From positions 1 through 7,546 of the forward strand of contig JAOPXW010000142.1 in assembly GCA_025964935.1 (NCBI GenBank): a stretch of 7,546 nucleotides of DNA. The letters run 5' to 3'. Source of the DNA: Friedmanniella sp. Lineage in GTDB: Bacteria; Actinomycetota; Actinomycetes; Propionibacteriales; Propionibacteriaceae. Shown here one piece after another: positions 1 through 6,888 of the stretch. The notes under the pieces were generated by a model. It did not search any database. It saw nothing but the letters and a program-made list of their open reading frames with translations, and was not told the origin of the DNA. Position numbers and translations under genes: made by a program. The stretch's first letter is position 1. The number at the start of each line of letters is the position of its first letter.

Positions 1-2701
1 GCACCTGCTGGCCCACCCCGACCACCTCGACCTGCTCGCCGTCGAGCTGGGAAAGGCGTCGGCCGGGGGGCTGCGGGCCGAGATGCTGCGGGCGACCGGG
101 GCCGACCCCGGGTCCGCGGCCCCGGTCGCGACGGAGCTCACCGGGGACCCCCTGCGGGTGGCCTACCGGGGGGCCCTGCTGCGGGTCGCCGCCCGCGACC
201 TCTGCCACCCGGAGCCCATCGAGGTCGTCGACGACATCGCCGACGAGCTGTCCGAGCTGGCCGACGCCGCCCTGGAGGCGGCGCTCTCCATCGGTCGGGC
301 CAAGCTCGGCGAGAACGCCCTGCACACCCGGTTGGCCATCGTCGGGCTGGGCAAGAGCGGGGCCCAGGAGCTCAACTACGTCAGCGACGTCGACGTGCTC
401 TTCGTGGCCGAGCCGGCGCTCGGGGCCGACGGGGAGCCGCTGATCACCCCCGAGGTCGCCATCACCACCGCGACCCGGATGGCGGCGGAGATGACGCGGG
501 TCTGCTCGGCCCACACCGCCGCCGGCACGATCTGGGAGGTCGACGCGGGACTGCGGCCCGAGGGCAAGGCGGGCCAGCTCGTCCGCACCCTGGCCAGCCA
601 CCGGATCTACTACGAGAAGTGGGCCAAGACCTGGGAGTTCCAGGCCATGCTCAAGGCTCGGGCCTGCGCGGGGGACCTGGCCCTGGGGCAGGACTTCGTC
701 GCCATGGTGTCCCCGATGGTCTGGCGGGCGGCCGAGCGCGACCACTTCGTCGCCGACACCCAGGCGATGCGCAAGCGGGTGGTGGCCCACATCCCCGCCC
801 GCGACGCCGGCCGGGAGCTGAAGCTGGGGGAGGGCGGCCTGCGCGACGTCGAGTTCTCGGTCCAGCTGCTGCAGCTCGTGCACGGGCGGGTGGACGAGCG
901 GCTCCGGGAGCGCGCGACCCTGCCCGCGCTGAAGGCCCTGGTCGACAACGGCTACGTCGGCCGGGAGGACGGCAAGGTCTTCAGCCTGTCCTACCGCTTC
1001 CTGCGGACCCTCGAGCACCGCATCCAGCTCTACAACCTCCGCCGGACCCACGTGCTGCCCACCGGCGAGGACGACCTGCGGCGGATCGGACGCTCCCTGG
1101 GCTACGCCGACCCGATCCAGGGTCTGCTGGCCATCTGGCGGAGCTGCACCCAGCGCGTACGCCGGCTGCACGAGCGGCTGTTCTACTCCCCGCTGCTCGA
1201 CACCGTGGCCCGGATCCCCAGCACCGAGCTCCGGCTGACGACCGGGGCGGCGGTGGACCGGCTGAAGGCCCTCGGCTACGCCGACCCGACCGCCGCGCTG
1301 CGGCACATCGCCTCGCTCAGCCAGGGCATCACCCGGCAGGCGGAGATCCAGCGCCAGCTGCTGCCGGCCATGCTCGGCTGGTTCGCCGACGCCCCGAACC
1401 CCGACAGCGGGCTGCTCGCCTTCCGGCAGGTGTCGGAGGCGCTGGGCAACACGCCGTGGTACCTCCGGGCGCTGCGGGACGAGGGCGCGATGGCCGAGCG
1501 GCTGGCCCGCATCCTCGCCTCCAGCCGGTACGCCGTCCAGCTCCTCACCCGGGCGCCCCAGACCGTGCAGATGCTCGCCGACGACGCCGAGCTGCGGCCG
1601 CGGTCCCTGGTCGAGCTCAAGGCCGAGATGCACGCGGCCGCCCGACGGCAGGAGAGCCCGGCGGGCGCGGTCGAGGCCATCCGGGCCATCCGCCGCCGGG
1701 AGCTGTTCCGGGTGGCGGCGGGCGACCTGCTCGGCGAGCTGGACGTCTTCACCGTCGGGGCGGCGCTGACCGACCTGGCCACGGCGACCATCGACGCCTC
1801 GCTGTCGGCCGTCCGGGCCGGCTCGGACGCCCCGTACGTGCCGCGGATCGCGGTGGTGGCGATGGGCCGCTGGGGCGGCCGGGAGATGTCGTACGCCTCC
1901 GACGCCGACGCCATGTTCGTGATGGAGGACCGCGCGTACGCCGGGACCGACCCGACCCGCGTGGCCGGGGCGGTGATCGCCGACCTCCGCAAGCTGCTGG
2001 CCAAGCCCGGTGCGGACCCGGTGCTGAGCATCGACGCCGACCTGCGGCCCGAGGGCAAGGGCGGGGCCCTGATCCGCTCCCTGAGCGCCTACCGCAACTA
2101 CTACGGGCGCTGGTCCTCGACCTGGGAGCTGCAGGCCATGGTCCGAGCGGACGCGCTGGCGGGCGACGAGGAGCTCGGGGCGCAGCTGCTCGCCGAGATC
2201 GACGACCGCCGGTGGCCCGAGGGCGGGATCTCCACGTCCCAGGTCAACGAGATCCGCCGGCTCAAGGCGCGGGTCGAGGCCGAGCGGCTGCCGCGCGGGG
2301 CCGACCCGGCCCGACACACCAAGCTCGGACCGGGTGGCCTGGCCGACGTCGAGTGGACCGTCCAGCTCCTGCAGCTGCAGCACGCCTACCGGGTGCCGGC
2401 CATGCGGTCGTCGCAGACCATCGTGGCGCTGCGTGCGGCCCGGGAGGCGGGGCTGGTCGACGGGCTCGACGCCGGACACCTGGAGGCGGCCTGGACCATG
2501 GCCAGCCGGATCCGCAACCAGATCATGCTGATGCGGGGTCGGGGGTCGGACTCGCTGCCCGGTGACAACCGGGAGCTGGCGGCCGTGGCGGAGCTGATGG
2601 GCTACGGGACGGGCGAGTCCTCGCACCTACTGGCCGACTACCGCCGGGTCACCCGACGCGCCCGGCGGGTCGTCGACCGGGTGTTCTGGGGCCTGGGCTG
2701 A
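1..2701 (+). CDS. glnE: Bifunctional glutamine synthetase adenylyltransferase / adenylyl-removing enzyme GlnE (5' end missing)
   Basis: This cytoplasmic enzyme attaches AMP from ATP to a tyrosine of type I glutamine synthetase, switching it down, and removes it by phosphorolysis. The frame is open from base 2 to the TGA at 2699-2701, giving 899 visible codons; actinobacterial GlnE is about 1000 residues, so roughly 100 are upstream. Two homologous nucleotidyltransferase halves are visible. The N-terminal (adenylyl-removing) half has GKSGAQELNYVSDVD at bases 350-394, then LRPEGKAG and KLGEGGLRDVEF. The C-terminal (adenylylating) half has GRWGGREMSYASDAD at 1865-1909, then LRPEGKGG and KLGPGGLADVEW. 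Both keep the metal-binding SDxD pair and the following helical domain, so both activities look intact. The gene converges on gntR, with 69 bases between stops. Its target GlnA, with the tyrosine site, is encoded at 5290-6711. The true start cannot be seen; the ATG at 83 is internal. Confidence 0.97.
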   Translation, partial: HLLAHPDHLDLLAVELGKASAGGLRAEMLRATGADPGSAAPVATELTGDPLRVAYRGALLRVAARDLCHPEPIEVVDDIADELSELADAALEAALSIGRAKLGENALHTRLAIVGLGKSGAQELNYVSDVDVLFVAEPALGADGEPLITPEVAITTATRMAAEMTRVCSAHTAAGTIWEVDAGLRPEGKAGQLVRTLASHRIYYEKWAKTWEFQAMLKARACAGDLALGQDFVAMVSPMVWRAAERDHFVADTQAMRKRVVAHIPARDAGRELKLGEGGLRDVEFSVQLLQLVHGRVDERLRERATLPALKALVDNGYVGREDGKVFSLSYRFLRTLEHRIQLYNLRRTHVLPTGEDDLRRIGRSLGYADPIQGLLAIWRSCTQRVRRLHERLFYSPLLDTVARIPSTELRLTTGAAVDRLKALGYADPTAALRHIASLSQGITRQAEIQRQLLPAMLGWFADAPNPDSGLLAFRQVSEALGNTPWYLRALRDEGAMAERLARILASSRYAVQLLTRAPQTVQMLADDAELRPRSLVELKAEMHAAARRQESPAGAVEAIRAIRRRELFRVAAGDLLGELDVFTVGAALTDLATATIDASLSAVRAGSDAPYVPRIAVVAMGRWGGREMSYASDADAMFVMEDRAYAGTDPTRVAGAVIADLRKLLAKPGADPVLSIDADLRPEGKGGALIRSLSAYRNYYGRWSSTWELQAMVRADALAGDEELGAQLLAEIDDRRWPEGGISTSQVNEIRRLKARVEAERLPRGADPARHTKLGPGGLADVEWTVQLLQLQHAYRVPAMRSSQTIVALRAAREAGLVDGLDAGHLEAAWTMASRIRNQIMLMRGRGSDSLPGDNRELAAVAELMGYGTGESSHLLADYRRVTRRARRVVDRVFWGLG

Positions 2702-2715
2702 CCGAAGCCCCGGCC

Positions 2716-2776
2716 AGGTGACGCCCGGGAGCGGAGACCCCTGCCGCAGGACGAGTCGCCCCCACTGGCGTCACCT
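2716..2776. terminator. Inverted repeat between convergent glnE and gntR, candidate bidirectional terminator
   Basis: AGGTGACGCC at 2716-2725 is matched exactly by GGCGTCACCT at 2767-2776, giving a 10-bp stem with a 41-base loop. The right arm covers the gntR stop codon (2771-2773). No T-run follows on either strand, and the loop is long for an intrinsic terminator. The placement exactly between two converging genes is what suggests termination. It could instead be a protein-binding site or chance. Confidence 0.35.
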
Positions 2777-3151
2777 CTCCGGCGCGGAGCCGCCGTACAA
2801 GACCTGTCGCAGGAGTCTGGTGGCCTCGGCGGGGCCCAGGCCCAGCGCGGTGACCCGCTCGACGTAGTCGCGGGTCGCCTGCTCGGCCTCGGCCGTGGCC
2901 TCCACGTGCGGGTCGGCGACGACGGTCCCGCGGCGCCCGGCGGTCACCACCAGACCCTCCTGCTCCAGCTCCCGGTAGACCTTCGCGACCGTGTTCGGGG
3001 CCAGGCCCAGCTCCGCGGCGAGCGCCCGTACGGTCGGGAGCCGGCTGCCCGCCGCCCGGGTGCCGCGTCGGATCTGGGCGGTGAGCTGGGCGGTGAGCTG
3101 CTCGTACGGTGGCGTGGGGGAGGCGTCGTCGATCCGGAGCACGGCAGTCAC
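2771..3151 (-). CDS. Small GntR-family transcriptional regulator, YtrA-type
   Basis: This is a predicted DNA-binding repressor or activator of 126 residues. Residues about 14-80 form the GntR winged helix: PPYEQLTAQLTAQI is the first helix, LPTVRALAAELGLAPNTVAKVYREL is the helix-turn-helix (residues 39-62), and EGLVVTAGRRGTVV is the wing. Only about 45 residues follow, so there is no FCD, UTRA or aminotransferase domain. A short helical tail is characteristic of the YtrA subfamily, where it serves dimerisation. The start is the GTG at 3149-3151 (VTAVLRIDD), chosen because homologues begin just before this segment; the open frame continues upstream but only as an antisense-like extension inside mshA. 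No Shine-Dalgarno sequence is visible, and the mshA stop is only five bases upstream, so translation is probably coupled to mshA. YtrA-type regulators usually sit beside an ABC transporter; none is seen here. The ligand and target are unknown. Confidence 0.88.
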   Translation of the reverse strand: MTAVLRIDDASPTPPYEQLTAQLTAQIRRGTRAAGSRLPTVRALAAELGLAPNTVAKVYRELEQEGLVVTAGRRGTVVADPHVEATAEAEQATRDYVERVTALGLGPAEATRLLRQVLYGGSAPER

Positions 3152-3156
3152 CGGCG

Positions 3157-4398
3157 TCAGGGATGACCGAGGGCGTGGCCGTACGCGTGCAGGGTCGCCG
3201 CCGCGGTGTTGTCCCAGCTGAAGCGGGAGGCGTGACCGGCGGCGTTGGCCCGCATCTTGACCAGCTCGTCCGGGTCGTCCAGGACCGCGGTCAGGGCGTC
3301 GGCCCAGGGCCCCGGCTCGTGCCCGGCGACCAGCAAGCCGGAGTGCCCGTCGCGGACGGCGTGCCGGAGGCCGCCGACGTCGGTGGCGACGACGGGCCGC
3401 CCGCAGGCCTGGGCCTCGAGGGCGACGAGACCGAAGGACTCGTTGTGGGACGGGACGCCGACCACGTCGGAGACGCAGTACCACCGGAAGAGCTCGGCCC
3501 GGGGGGAGTGCGGCCGGAACGCGACCAGGTCCTCGATGCCCAGCTCGCGGGCCAGGGGAGCCAGGCTCTGCGACCACTCCGAGTCGGGGCCGCTGGGGCT
3601 GCCGATGATGATGAGCTGCAGTCGGGAGCGGCGGTCCGGCCGCCGGGCGGCCACCTCGGCCACGGCCCGGATCAGCACGTCGGGAGCCTTCAGCGGCTGG
3701 ATCCGTCCGACGAAGAGGATCACCTGCGCGTCCTGCGGCACCCCGAGCTGGGCGCGGGACTTCGGCTGGTCGCAGGGGTGGAAGGTGTGCAGGTCCACCC
3801 CGGGCGGGACGACGATGATCTGGTCGTCGCGGGCCTGGTAGTGCCGGCGCAGCTCGGCGGCCTCGTCGGCGGTGTTGGCCGTCAGCGCGTCGGCGTGGGC
3901 CACGATGGCGGCCTCACCCAGCTCGCGACGCCCGGGCTCGGTCTGCTGGCCGGCGGTGAGCGACAGGTTCTTGACCCGGGCCATGGTGTGCATGGTGTGG
4001 ACCAGCGGGATGCCGTGCCGGGCCTTCAGGTCCAGACCGACCATGCCGGAGAGCCAGTAGTGCGAGTGCACCAGGTCGTAGTCGCCGATCAACGGGTCGA
4101 GAGCCTCGGCGAAGGTGCCGACCAGGTCCGGGAGCTGCTCCTTGGTCACCGGGCCGCGGGGGCCGGCAGGCACCTGGAGGACCCGGGTGTGTTCGTTCAG
4201 CTCGACGACCCGGGGACGGTCGGGGGAGTCGGCCCTGGTGAACACGTCGACCTTGAGACCCCGCTCGCCGAGGCGGTGCGCCACCTCGGCCACGTAGACG
4301 TTCAGGCCCCCCGCGTCGCCGACGCCCGGAGTGGCCAGGGGCGAGGTGTGCATGCTGACCATCGCCACCCGTCGGGGGTAGTCGAGCATCGTCGCCAT
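3157..4398 (-). CDS. mshA: D-inositol-3-phosphate glycosyltransferase MshA
   Basis: MshA catalyses the first committed step of mycothiol synthesis: it transfers N-acetylglucosamine from UDP-GlcNAc to 1D-myo-inositol 3-phosphate in the cytoplasm. The product is 413 residues, within or slightly below the family range. It has the two-Rossmann GT-B fold of GT4 retaining glycosyltransferases. Visible family landmarks are GDAGGLNVYV at 27-36 (acceptor and phosphate loop), K86, HSHYWLSG at 111-118, HTMHTMARVKN at 134-144, GRIQPLKAPD at 231-240 with R232 and K237 (diphosphate contacts), FRPHSP at 294-299, and ESFGLVALEA at 320-329 (the E-x7-E motif). All key positions are present. The ATG at 4396-4398 has AGGAGG six bases upstream; the ATG at codon 4 is too far from it. 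gntR follows after five bases, so they probably share a transcript. From memory, other actinomycetes carry mshA elsewhere, near a phosphoglycerate mutase gene, so this location between glnE and glnA may be lineage-specific. Confidence 0.93.
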   Translation of the reverse strand: MATMLDYPRRVAMVSMHTSPLATPGVGDAGGLNVYVAEVAHRLGERGLKVDVFTRADSPDRPRVVELNEHTRVLQVPAGPRGPVTKEQLPDLVGTFAEALDPLIGDYDLVHSHYWLSGMVGLDLKARHGIPLVHTMHTMARVKNLSLTAGQQTEPGRRELGEAAIVAHADALTANTADEAAELRRHYQARDDQIIVVPPGVDLHTFHPCDQPKSRAQLGVPQDAQVILFVGRIQPLKAPDVLIRAVAEVAARRPDRRSRLQLIIIGSPSGPDSEWSQSLAPLARELGIEDLVAFRPHSPRAELFRWYCVSDVVGVPSHNESFGLVALEAQACGRPVVATDVGGLRHAVRDGHSGLLVAGHEPGPWADALTAVLDDPDELVKMRANAAGHASRFSWDNTAAATLHAYGHALGHP

Positions 4399-4402
4399 CG
4401 CT

Positions 4403-4410
4403 CACCTCCT
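4403..4410 (-). promoter_or_regulatory. Strong Shine-Dalgarno site of mshA
   Basis: On the minus strand AGGAGGTG lies four bases before the mshA ATG (six from the AGGAGG core). It is the best ribosome-binding site in the window and decides the start at 4398 over the in-frame ATG three codons later. Confidence 0.85.
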
Positions 4411-4473
4411 CCGGTGGCCGCCGCCTCGTGCGTACGGATCCGGCCCGACGGCAGCGGCCGCGGGTCCTCGCTG

Positions 4474-4479
4474 ACCTTA
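4474..4479 (-). promoter_or_regulatory. Possible -10 element of mshA
   Basis: TAAGGT on the minus strand fits the actinobacterial TANNNT pattern and would start transcription around 4467, some 70 bases before the mshA ATG. No convincing -35 hexamer is found 16-18 bases upstream, so this is a weak call. The rest of 4411-4645 shows no gene I can support. Confidence 0.25.
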
Positions 4480-4631
4480 GTTCACGCCGACACCCTCAGC
4501 GGCCCGAGGGGTTGGCGGCACCGGAGCCGCAGGTGAGCCGGATGCCGGAGATGCACGTCGTGCCGGGGGTCGCCGACCGAGCCTGGTGCGCCGACCACGA
4601 GGAGGGCGGCGCTTCAGCCCGCCTGGGGGTT

Positions 4632-4644
4632 CGGACCGCGTCCG
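4632..4644 (-). terminator. Short hairpin just past the SnoaL-like gene
   Basis: CGGAC / GTCCG with a three-base loop begins one base after the stop codon of the SnoaL-like gene. The stem is only five pairs and no T-run follows on the minus strand, so it is a weak terminator candidate. Confidence 0.2.
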
Positions 4645-4645
4645 G

Positions 4646-5053
4646 TCACGAGCTGAGCTGGTCCGCCAGGCCTTGGGTGTCCGTCTCGACCCAGCCCTCG
4701 ACAGCTTTGCCCGACTCCATCCGGAAGATCTCTATCCAGCTGGCCGTGACCACCCGACCGCTCGCGGGTCTGCCCATGAACTCGCCCCGATGCGTCCCCC
4801 GGTCGGTCCCCCGGACGACGACCCGGTCTCCCGCCGCGATGACGTCCTCCACCGTGGTGACGAGGTCGGGAAAGGCGGCGCGGTAGCTGACCACACCCCG
4901 GCAGTAGTCGTCAGAGCTCTGGATCTTGACGCCCATCGAGTTGTGGCTGACGAACTGCTCGGAGAGGAAGGCTTTGAGCTCATCGGCGTCGCCCGCGTTC
5001 CAGCCCTCCTCGAAGAAGCGGCGGGCGGCGGCCTTGACGTCCTCGTCAGTCAT
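4646..5053 (-). CDS. SnoaL-like / ester-cyclase family protein (NTF2-like fold)
   Basis: This is a predicted small cytoplasmic protein of 135 residues resembling the SnoaL-like ester cyclase family, an NTF2-like alpha+beta barrel. Seen features are an N-terminal helix RRFFEEGWNAGD (11-22), FVSHN at 34-38 with a pocket His37, SYRAAFPDL at 56-64, then the strand series GDRVVVRGTDRGTHRGEFMG at 75-94, ASWIEIFRM at 104-112, and a closing EGWVETDTQGLADQL. The family includes polyketide cyclases, but most members are uncharacterised and no polyketide genes are nearby, so no substrate is assigned. The ATG at 5051-5053 fits the usual family start; a purine-rich GAGAAGAG lies just upstream. An upstream in-frame ATG near 5113 would add an unlikely glycine-proline-rich stretch. 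Codon use is less GC-biased than its neighbours, with ATA, AGA, AAA, TTT and TCT all present, which suggests a separate history. It is separated from glnA by hairpins, so it probably has its own promoter. Confidence 0.82.
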   Translation of the reverse strand: MTDEDVKAAARRFFEEGWNAGDADELKAFLSEQFVSHNSMGVKIQSSDDYCRGVVSYRAAFPDLVTTVEDVIAAGDRVVVRGTDRGTHRGEFMGRPASGRVVTASWIEIFRMESGKAVEGWVETDTQGLADQLSS

Positions 5054-5077
5054 CGTCGACTCTTCTCTGTTCCCCCA

Positions 5078-5109
5078 GCTGGTCCACGGCGGACCGGCTG
5101 CTGGTCCAC
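5078..5109 (-). repeat. Direct and inverted repeat cluster upstream of the SnoaL-like gene
   Basis: GCTGGTCCAC occurs at 5078-5087 and again at 5100-5109, 22 bases apart (about two helical turns). Between them GGACC at 5091-5095 makes an inverted repeat with GGTCC at 5081-5085. The cluster lies 25-56 bases before the start codon of the SnoaL-like gene and could be an operator. The function is inferred from layout only. Confidence 0.3.
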
Positions 5110-5182
5110 CCATCAGCGTACGACTGGCCCGGGTGGCCTCGCCAGGGGTCCCTCCACCCCGGGCTGACGTCCGAATAGCGCA

Positions 5183-5216
5183 ACGGGCCGCGATCACCGA
5201 GGTGATCACGGCCCGT
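5183..5216 (-). terminator. Second hairpin downstream of glnA, probable rho-independent-type terminator
   Basis: ACGGGCCG (5183-5190) pairs with CGGCCCGT (5209-5216), and GATCAC with GTGATC inside it, separated by one C/A mismatch and closed by a four-base loop. This gives about 14 pairs. On the minus strand it is followed by TGCGCTATTCGG, with no real U-tract, which is common in high-GC actinomycetes. With the hairpin at 5244-5282 it forms a tandem terminator that would isolate glnA from the SnoaL-like gene. Confidence 0.65.
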
Positions 5217-5243
5217 GCGAATCGTGCGGCCACGGTGCGGCCA

Positions 5244-5282
5244 CCGGTGCTGACCCGGCGCGTTCGTCCTGGTCAGCACCGG
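5244..5282 (-). terminator. First hairpin downstream of glnA, probable terminator
   Basis: CCGGTGCTGACC (5244-5255) and GGTCAGCACCGG (5271-5282) form a perfect 12-bp stem with a 15-base loop, beginning seven bases after the glnA stop codon. No T-run follows. Its strength and position fit termination of the abundant glnA transcript or protection of its 3' end. Confidence 0.65.
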
Positions 5283-5289
5283 AGTGCGG

Positions 5290-6711
5290 TCAGCAGTCGT
5301 AGTAGAGCTCGAACTCGTGCGGGTGCGGGCGCAGCCGTACGCCGTCGATGTCGGCCCGCTTCAGCTCGACCCAGGTCTCGATCAGGTCGGGGGTGAAGAC
5401 GTCGCCGGCGAGCAGGAAGTCGTGGTCGGCCTCCAGGGTGTCCAGGACACCGCCGAGGCTGTCGGGCACGGTGGGCACGGAGGCGTGCTCCTCGGGCGGC
5501 AGCTCGTAGAGGTCCTTGTCGACCGGCGCCATCGGCTCGGTCTTCTTCTGGATACCGTCGATGCCCGCGAGCAGGATGGCCGCGAAGGCCAGGTACGGGT
5601 TGGACGACGGGTCGGGGCAGCGGAACTCGACGCGCTTGGCCTTCGGGTTGGACCCGGTGATCGGGATCCGCATGGCCGCGGAGCGGTTGCGCGAGCTGTA
5701 GACCAGGTTGACCGGCGCCTCGAACCCGGGCACCAGACGGTGGTAGGAGTTCACACTCGGGTTGGTGAAGGCCAGGATCGACGGGGCGTGCTGGAGCACA
5801 CCGCCGATGTACCAGCGGGCGAGGTCGGACAGCCCGCCGTAGCCGGCCTCGTCGTAGAACAGCGGCACGCCCTCGTTCCAGATCGAGGAGTGCACGTGCA
5901 TGCCGGAGCCGTTGTCGCCGAAGATCGGCTTGGGCATGAAGGTCGCGGTCTTGCCGGCGGCCCACGCGGTGTTCTTGATGATGTACTTGAACTTCTGGAC
6001 GTCGTCGCCGGCCGCCAGCATGGTGTTGAACCGGTAGTTGATCTCGGCCTGGCCGGCGGTGCCGACCTCGTGGTGGGCCCGCTCCACGATCAGACCCGAG
6101 TTCTCCAGGTTCTTGGTCATCTCGTCGCGCAGGTCGGAGAAGTGGTCGACCGGCGGGACGGGGAAGTAGCCACCCTTGTAGCGGACCTTGTAGCCGCGGT
6201 TCCCGCCGTCCTCGACGCGGCCGGTGTTCCAGGCACCCGCGACCGAGTCGATCGCGTAGTAACCGGTGTTGGCCTTGGTCTCGAAGCGCACGTCGTCGAA
6301 GACGTAGAACTCGGCCTCGGGGGCGAAGAACGCGGTGTCACCGATGCCGGTGGAGGCCAGGTAGTTCTCCGCCTTGCGCGCGATGTTGCGCGGGTCGCGG
6401 CTGTAGGGCTCCTTGGTCAACGGGTCGTGCACGAAGAAGTTGAGGCACAGCGTCTTCGCGATCCGGAAGGGGTCGAGGTACGCGGTGGTGGGGTCGGGCA
6501 TCAGGGCCATGTCCGACTCGTGGATCTTCTGGAAGCCGCGGATCGACGAGCCGTCGAAGGCCAGACCGTCCTCGAACACCTCGGGTCCGAACGAGCCGGC
6601 CGGGACCGTGAAGTGCTGCATGATGCCGGGCAGATCGCAGAAGCGGATGTCGACGATCTCGACACCCTCATCCTTGATGTAGGCCAACATGTCGTCGGCT
6701 CCTTGGAACAT
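5290..6711 (-). CDS. glnA: Type I glutamine synthetase (adenylylation-regulated, GSI-beta)
   Basis: GlnA condenses glutamate and ammonia with ATP to make glutamine; it is a cytoplasmic dodecamer and the main ammonium-assimilating enzyme. The product is 473 residues, close to the 478 of mycobacterial GlnA1. The beta-grasp domain holds [12 protein letters not shown] (23-34) and the DGSSIRGF latch (53-60). The catalytic domain holds PEAEFYVFD (131-139), [16 protein letters not shown] (213-228), [11 protein letters not shown] (268-278), [13 protein letters not shown] (321-333), [12 protein letters not shown] (339-350) and [16 protein letters not shown] (360-375). Tyr402 in [11 protein letters not shown] is the adenylylation target, matching GlnE at the left of the window. 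The ATG at 6709-6711 gives the conserved actinobacterial MF-start and follows GGAGG by four bases; the ATG at codon 8 (6688-6690), with AAGGAG eight bases before it, is a possible alternative. glnA is transcribed alone and has two terminator-like hairpins after it. Confidence 0.98.
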   Translation of the reverse strand: MFQGADDMLAYIKDEGVEIVDIRFCDLPGIMQHFTVPAGSFGPEVFEDGLAFDGSSIRGFQKIHESDMALMPDPTTAYLDPFRIAKTLCLNFFVHDPLTKEPYSRDPRNIARKAENYLASTGIGDTAFFAPEAEFYVFDDVRFETKANTGYYAIDSVAGAWNTGRVEDGGNRGYKVRYKGGYFPVPPVDHFSDLRDEMTKNLENSGLIVERAHHEVGTAGQAEINYRFNTMLAAGDDVQKFKYIIKNTAWAAGKTATFMPKPIFGDNGSGMHVHSSIWNEGVPLFYDEAGYGGLSDLARWYIGGVLQHAPSILAFTNPSVNSYHRLVPGFEAPVNLVYSSRNRSAAMRIPITGSNPKAKRVEFRCPDPSSNPYLAFAAILLAGIDGIQKKTEPMAPVDKDLYELPPEEHASVPTVPDSLGGVLDTLEADHDFLLAGDVFTPDLIETWVELKRADIDGVRLRPHPHEFELYYDC

Positions 6712-6714
6712 CTG

Positions 6715-6720
6715 TCCTCC
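6715..6720 (-). promoter_or_regulatory. Shine-Dalgarno site of glnA
   Basis: GGAGGA on the minus strand ends three bases before the ATG at 6711. The spacing is short but usable. A second SD-like AAGGAG (6699-6704) lies inside the coding sequence, correctly spaced for the in-frame ATG at codon 8. Confidence 0.6.
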
Positions 6721-6806
6721 GGTGAGGTCGTCGTGTGAAACACGGATGGATGGGGAGTGCGGCTAGGGGCGCCGGCACAGGGGCGAGCGGGTGCTGATCG
6801 GGTCCT

Positions 6807-6836
6807 AGTATGCCGTCCGGCGCCCCGCCGGGTCAG
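6807..6836 (-). promoter_or_regulatory. Probable sigma-70-type promoter of glnA
   Basis: On the minus strand CTGACC (6831-6836) and CATACT (6807-6812) are separated by 18 bases, matching -35 TTGACA at four of six positions and -10 TATAAT at four of six. Transcription would start near 6800, leaving a leader of about 90 bases. The spacer holds the palindrome CCGGCG-CCC-CGCCGG at 6817-6831, which touches the -35 and could be an operator. Confidence 0.5.
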
Positions 6837-6875
6837 GGCCCCCTTCGCCGACGGACGCGTACGTCGGACCGCCGG

Positions 6876-6888
6876 TAGCCTCGGGTGA
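6876..6888 (+). promoter_or_regulatory. -10 element giving a leaderless RDD transcript
   Basis: TAGCCT (6876-6881) fits TANNNT, and the ATG begins six bases after it, exactly where a transcript should start. There is no purine-rich ribosome-binding site between them. This is the usual geometry of leaderless actinobacterial genes. The -35 region (around 6853-6858) is not recognisable. An inverted repeat CCGACG (6848-6853) / CGTCGG (6862-6867) lies just upstream. Confidence 0.5.

Noticed and set aside
350..1909. Internal repeat within glnE (two similar nucleotidyltransferase segments) as a gene fusion or duplication
   Set aside because: Two homologous halves are the normal architecture of GlnE.
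619..2565. Long open frame (648 codons) on the plus strand inside glnE in another frame
   Set aside because: The Arg/Pro/Ala/Gly-rich translation is typical of an out-of-frame reading of GC-rich coding DNA; the glnE frame has both catalytic domains.
3074..3097. Perfect 12-bp tandem repeat (CTGGGCGGTGAG twice) inside gntR, encoding LTAQLTAQ on the minus strand
   Set aside because: It looks like an in-frame expansion, but the first helix of the winged domain has the normal family length from Tyr-Glu-Gln to the next Gly, so nothing has been inserted.
3109..4536. Long open frame (475 codons) on the plus strand across mshA
   Set aside because: Same reason: antisense to a gene with every expected MshA motif; composition is low-complexity.
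5284..6738. Long open frame (484 codons) on the plus strand across glnA
   Set aside because: It is a shadow of glnA: high GC suppresses stop codons on the antisense strand, and the translation is repetitive Val/Gly/Arg/Asp with no family features.
6726..6752. GAAAC at 6737-6741 in the glnA leader as a GlnR box
   Set aside because: Only one half-site fits. The positions where GTNAC should lie read GGTCG and GGATG, and the site is downstream of the predicted transcription start. The small hairpin CGTGT-GAA-ACACG at 6732-6744 explains the symmetry.
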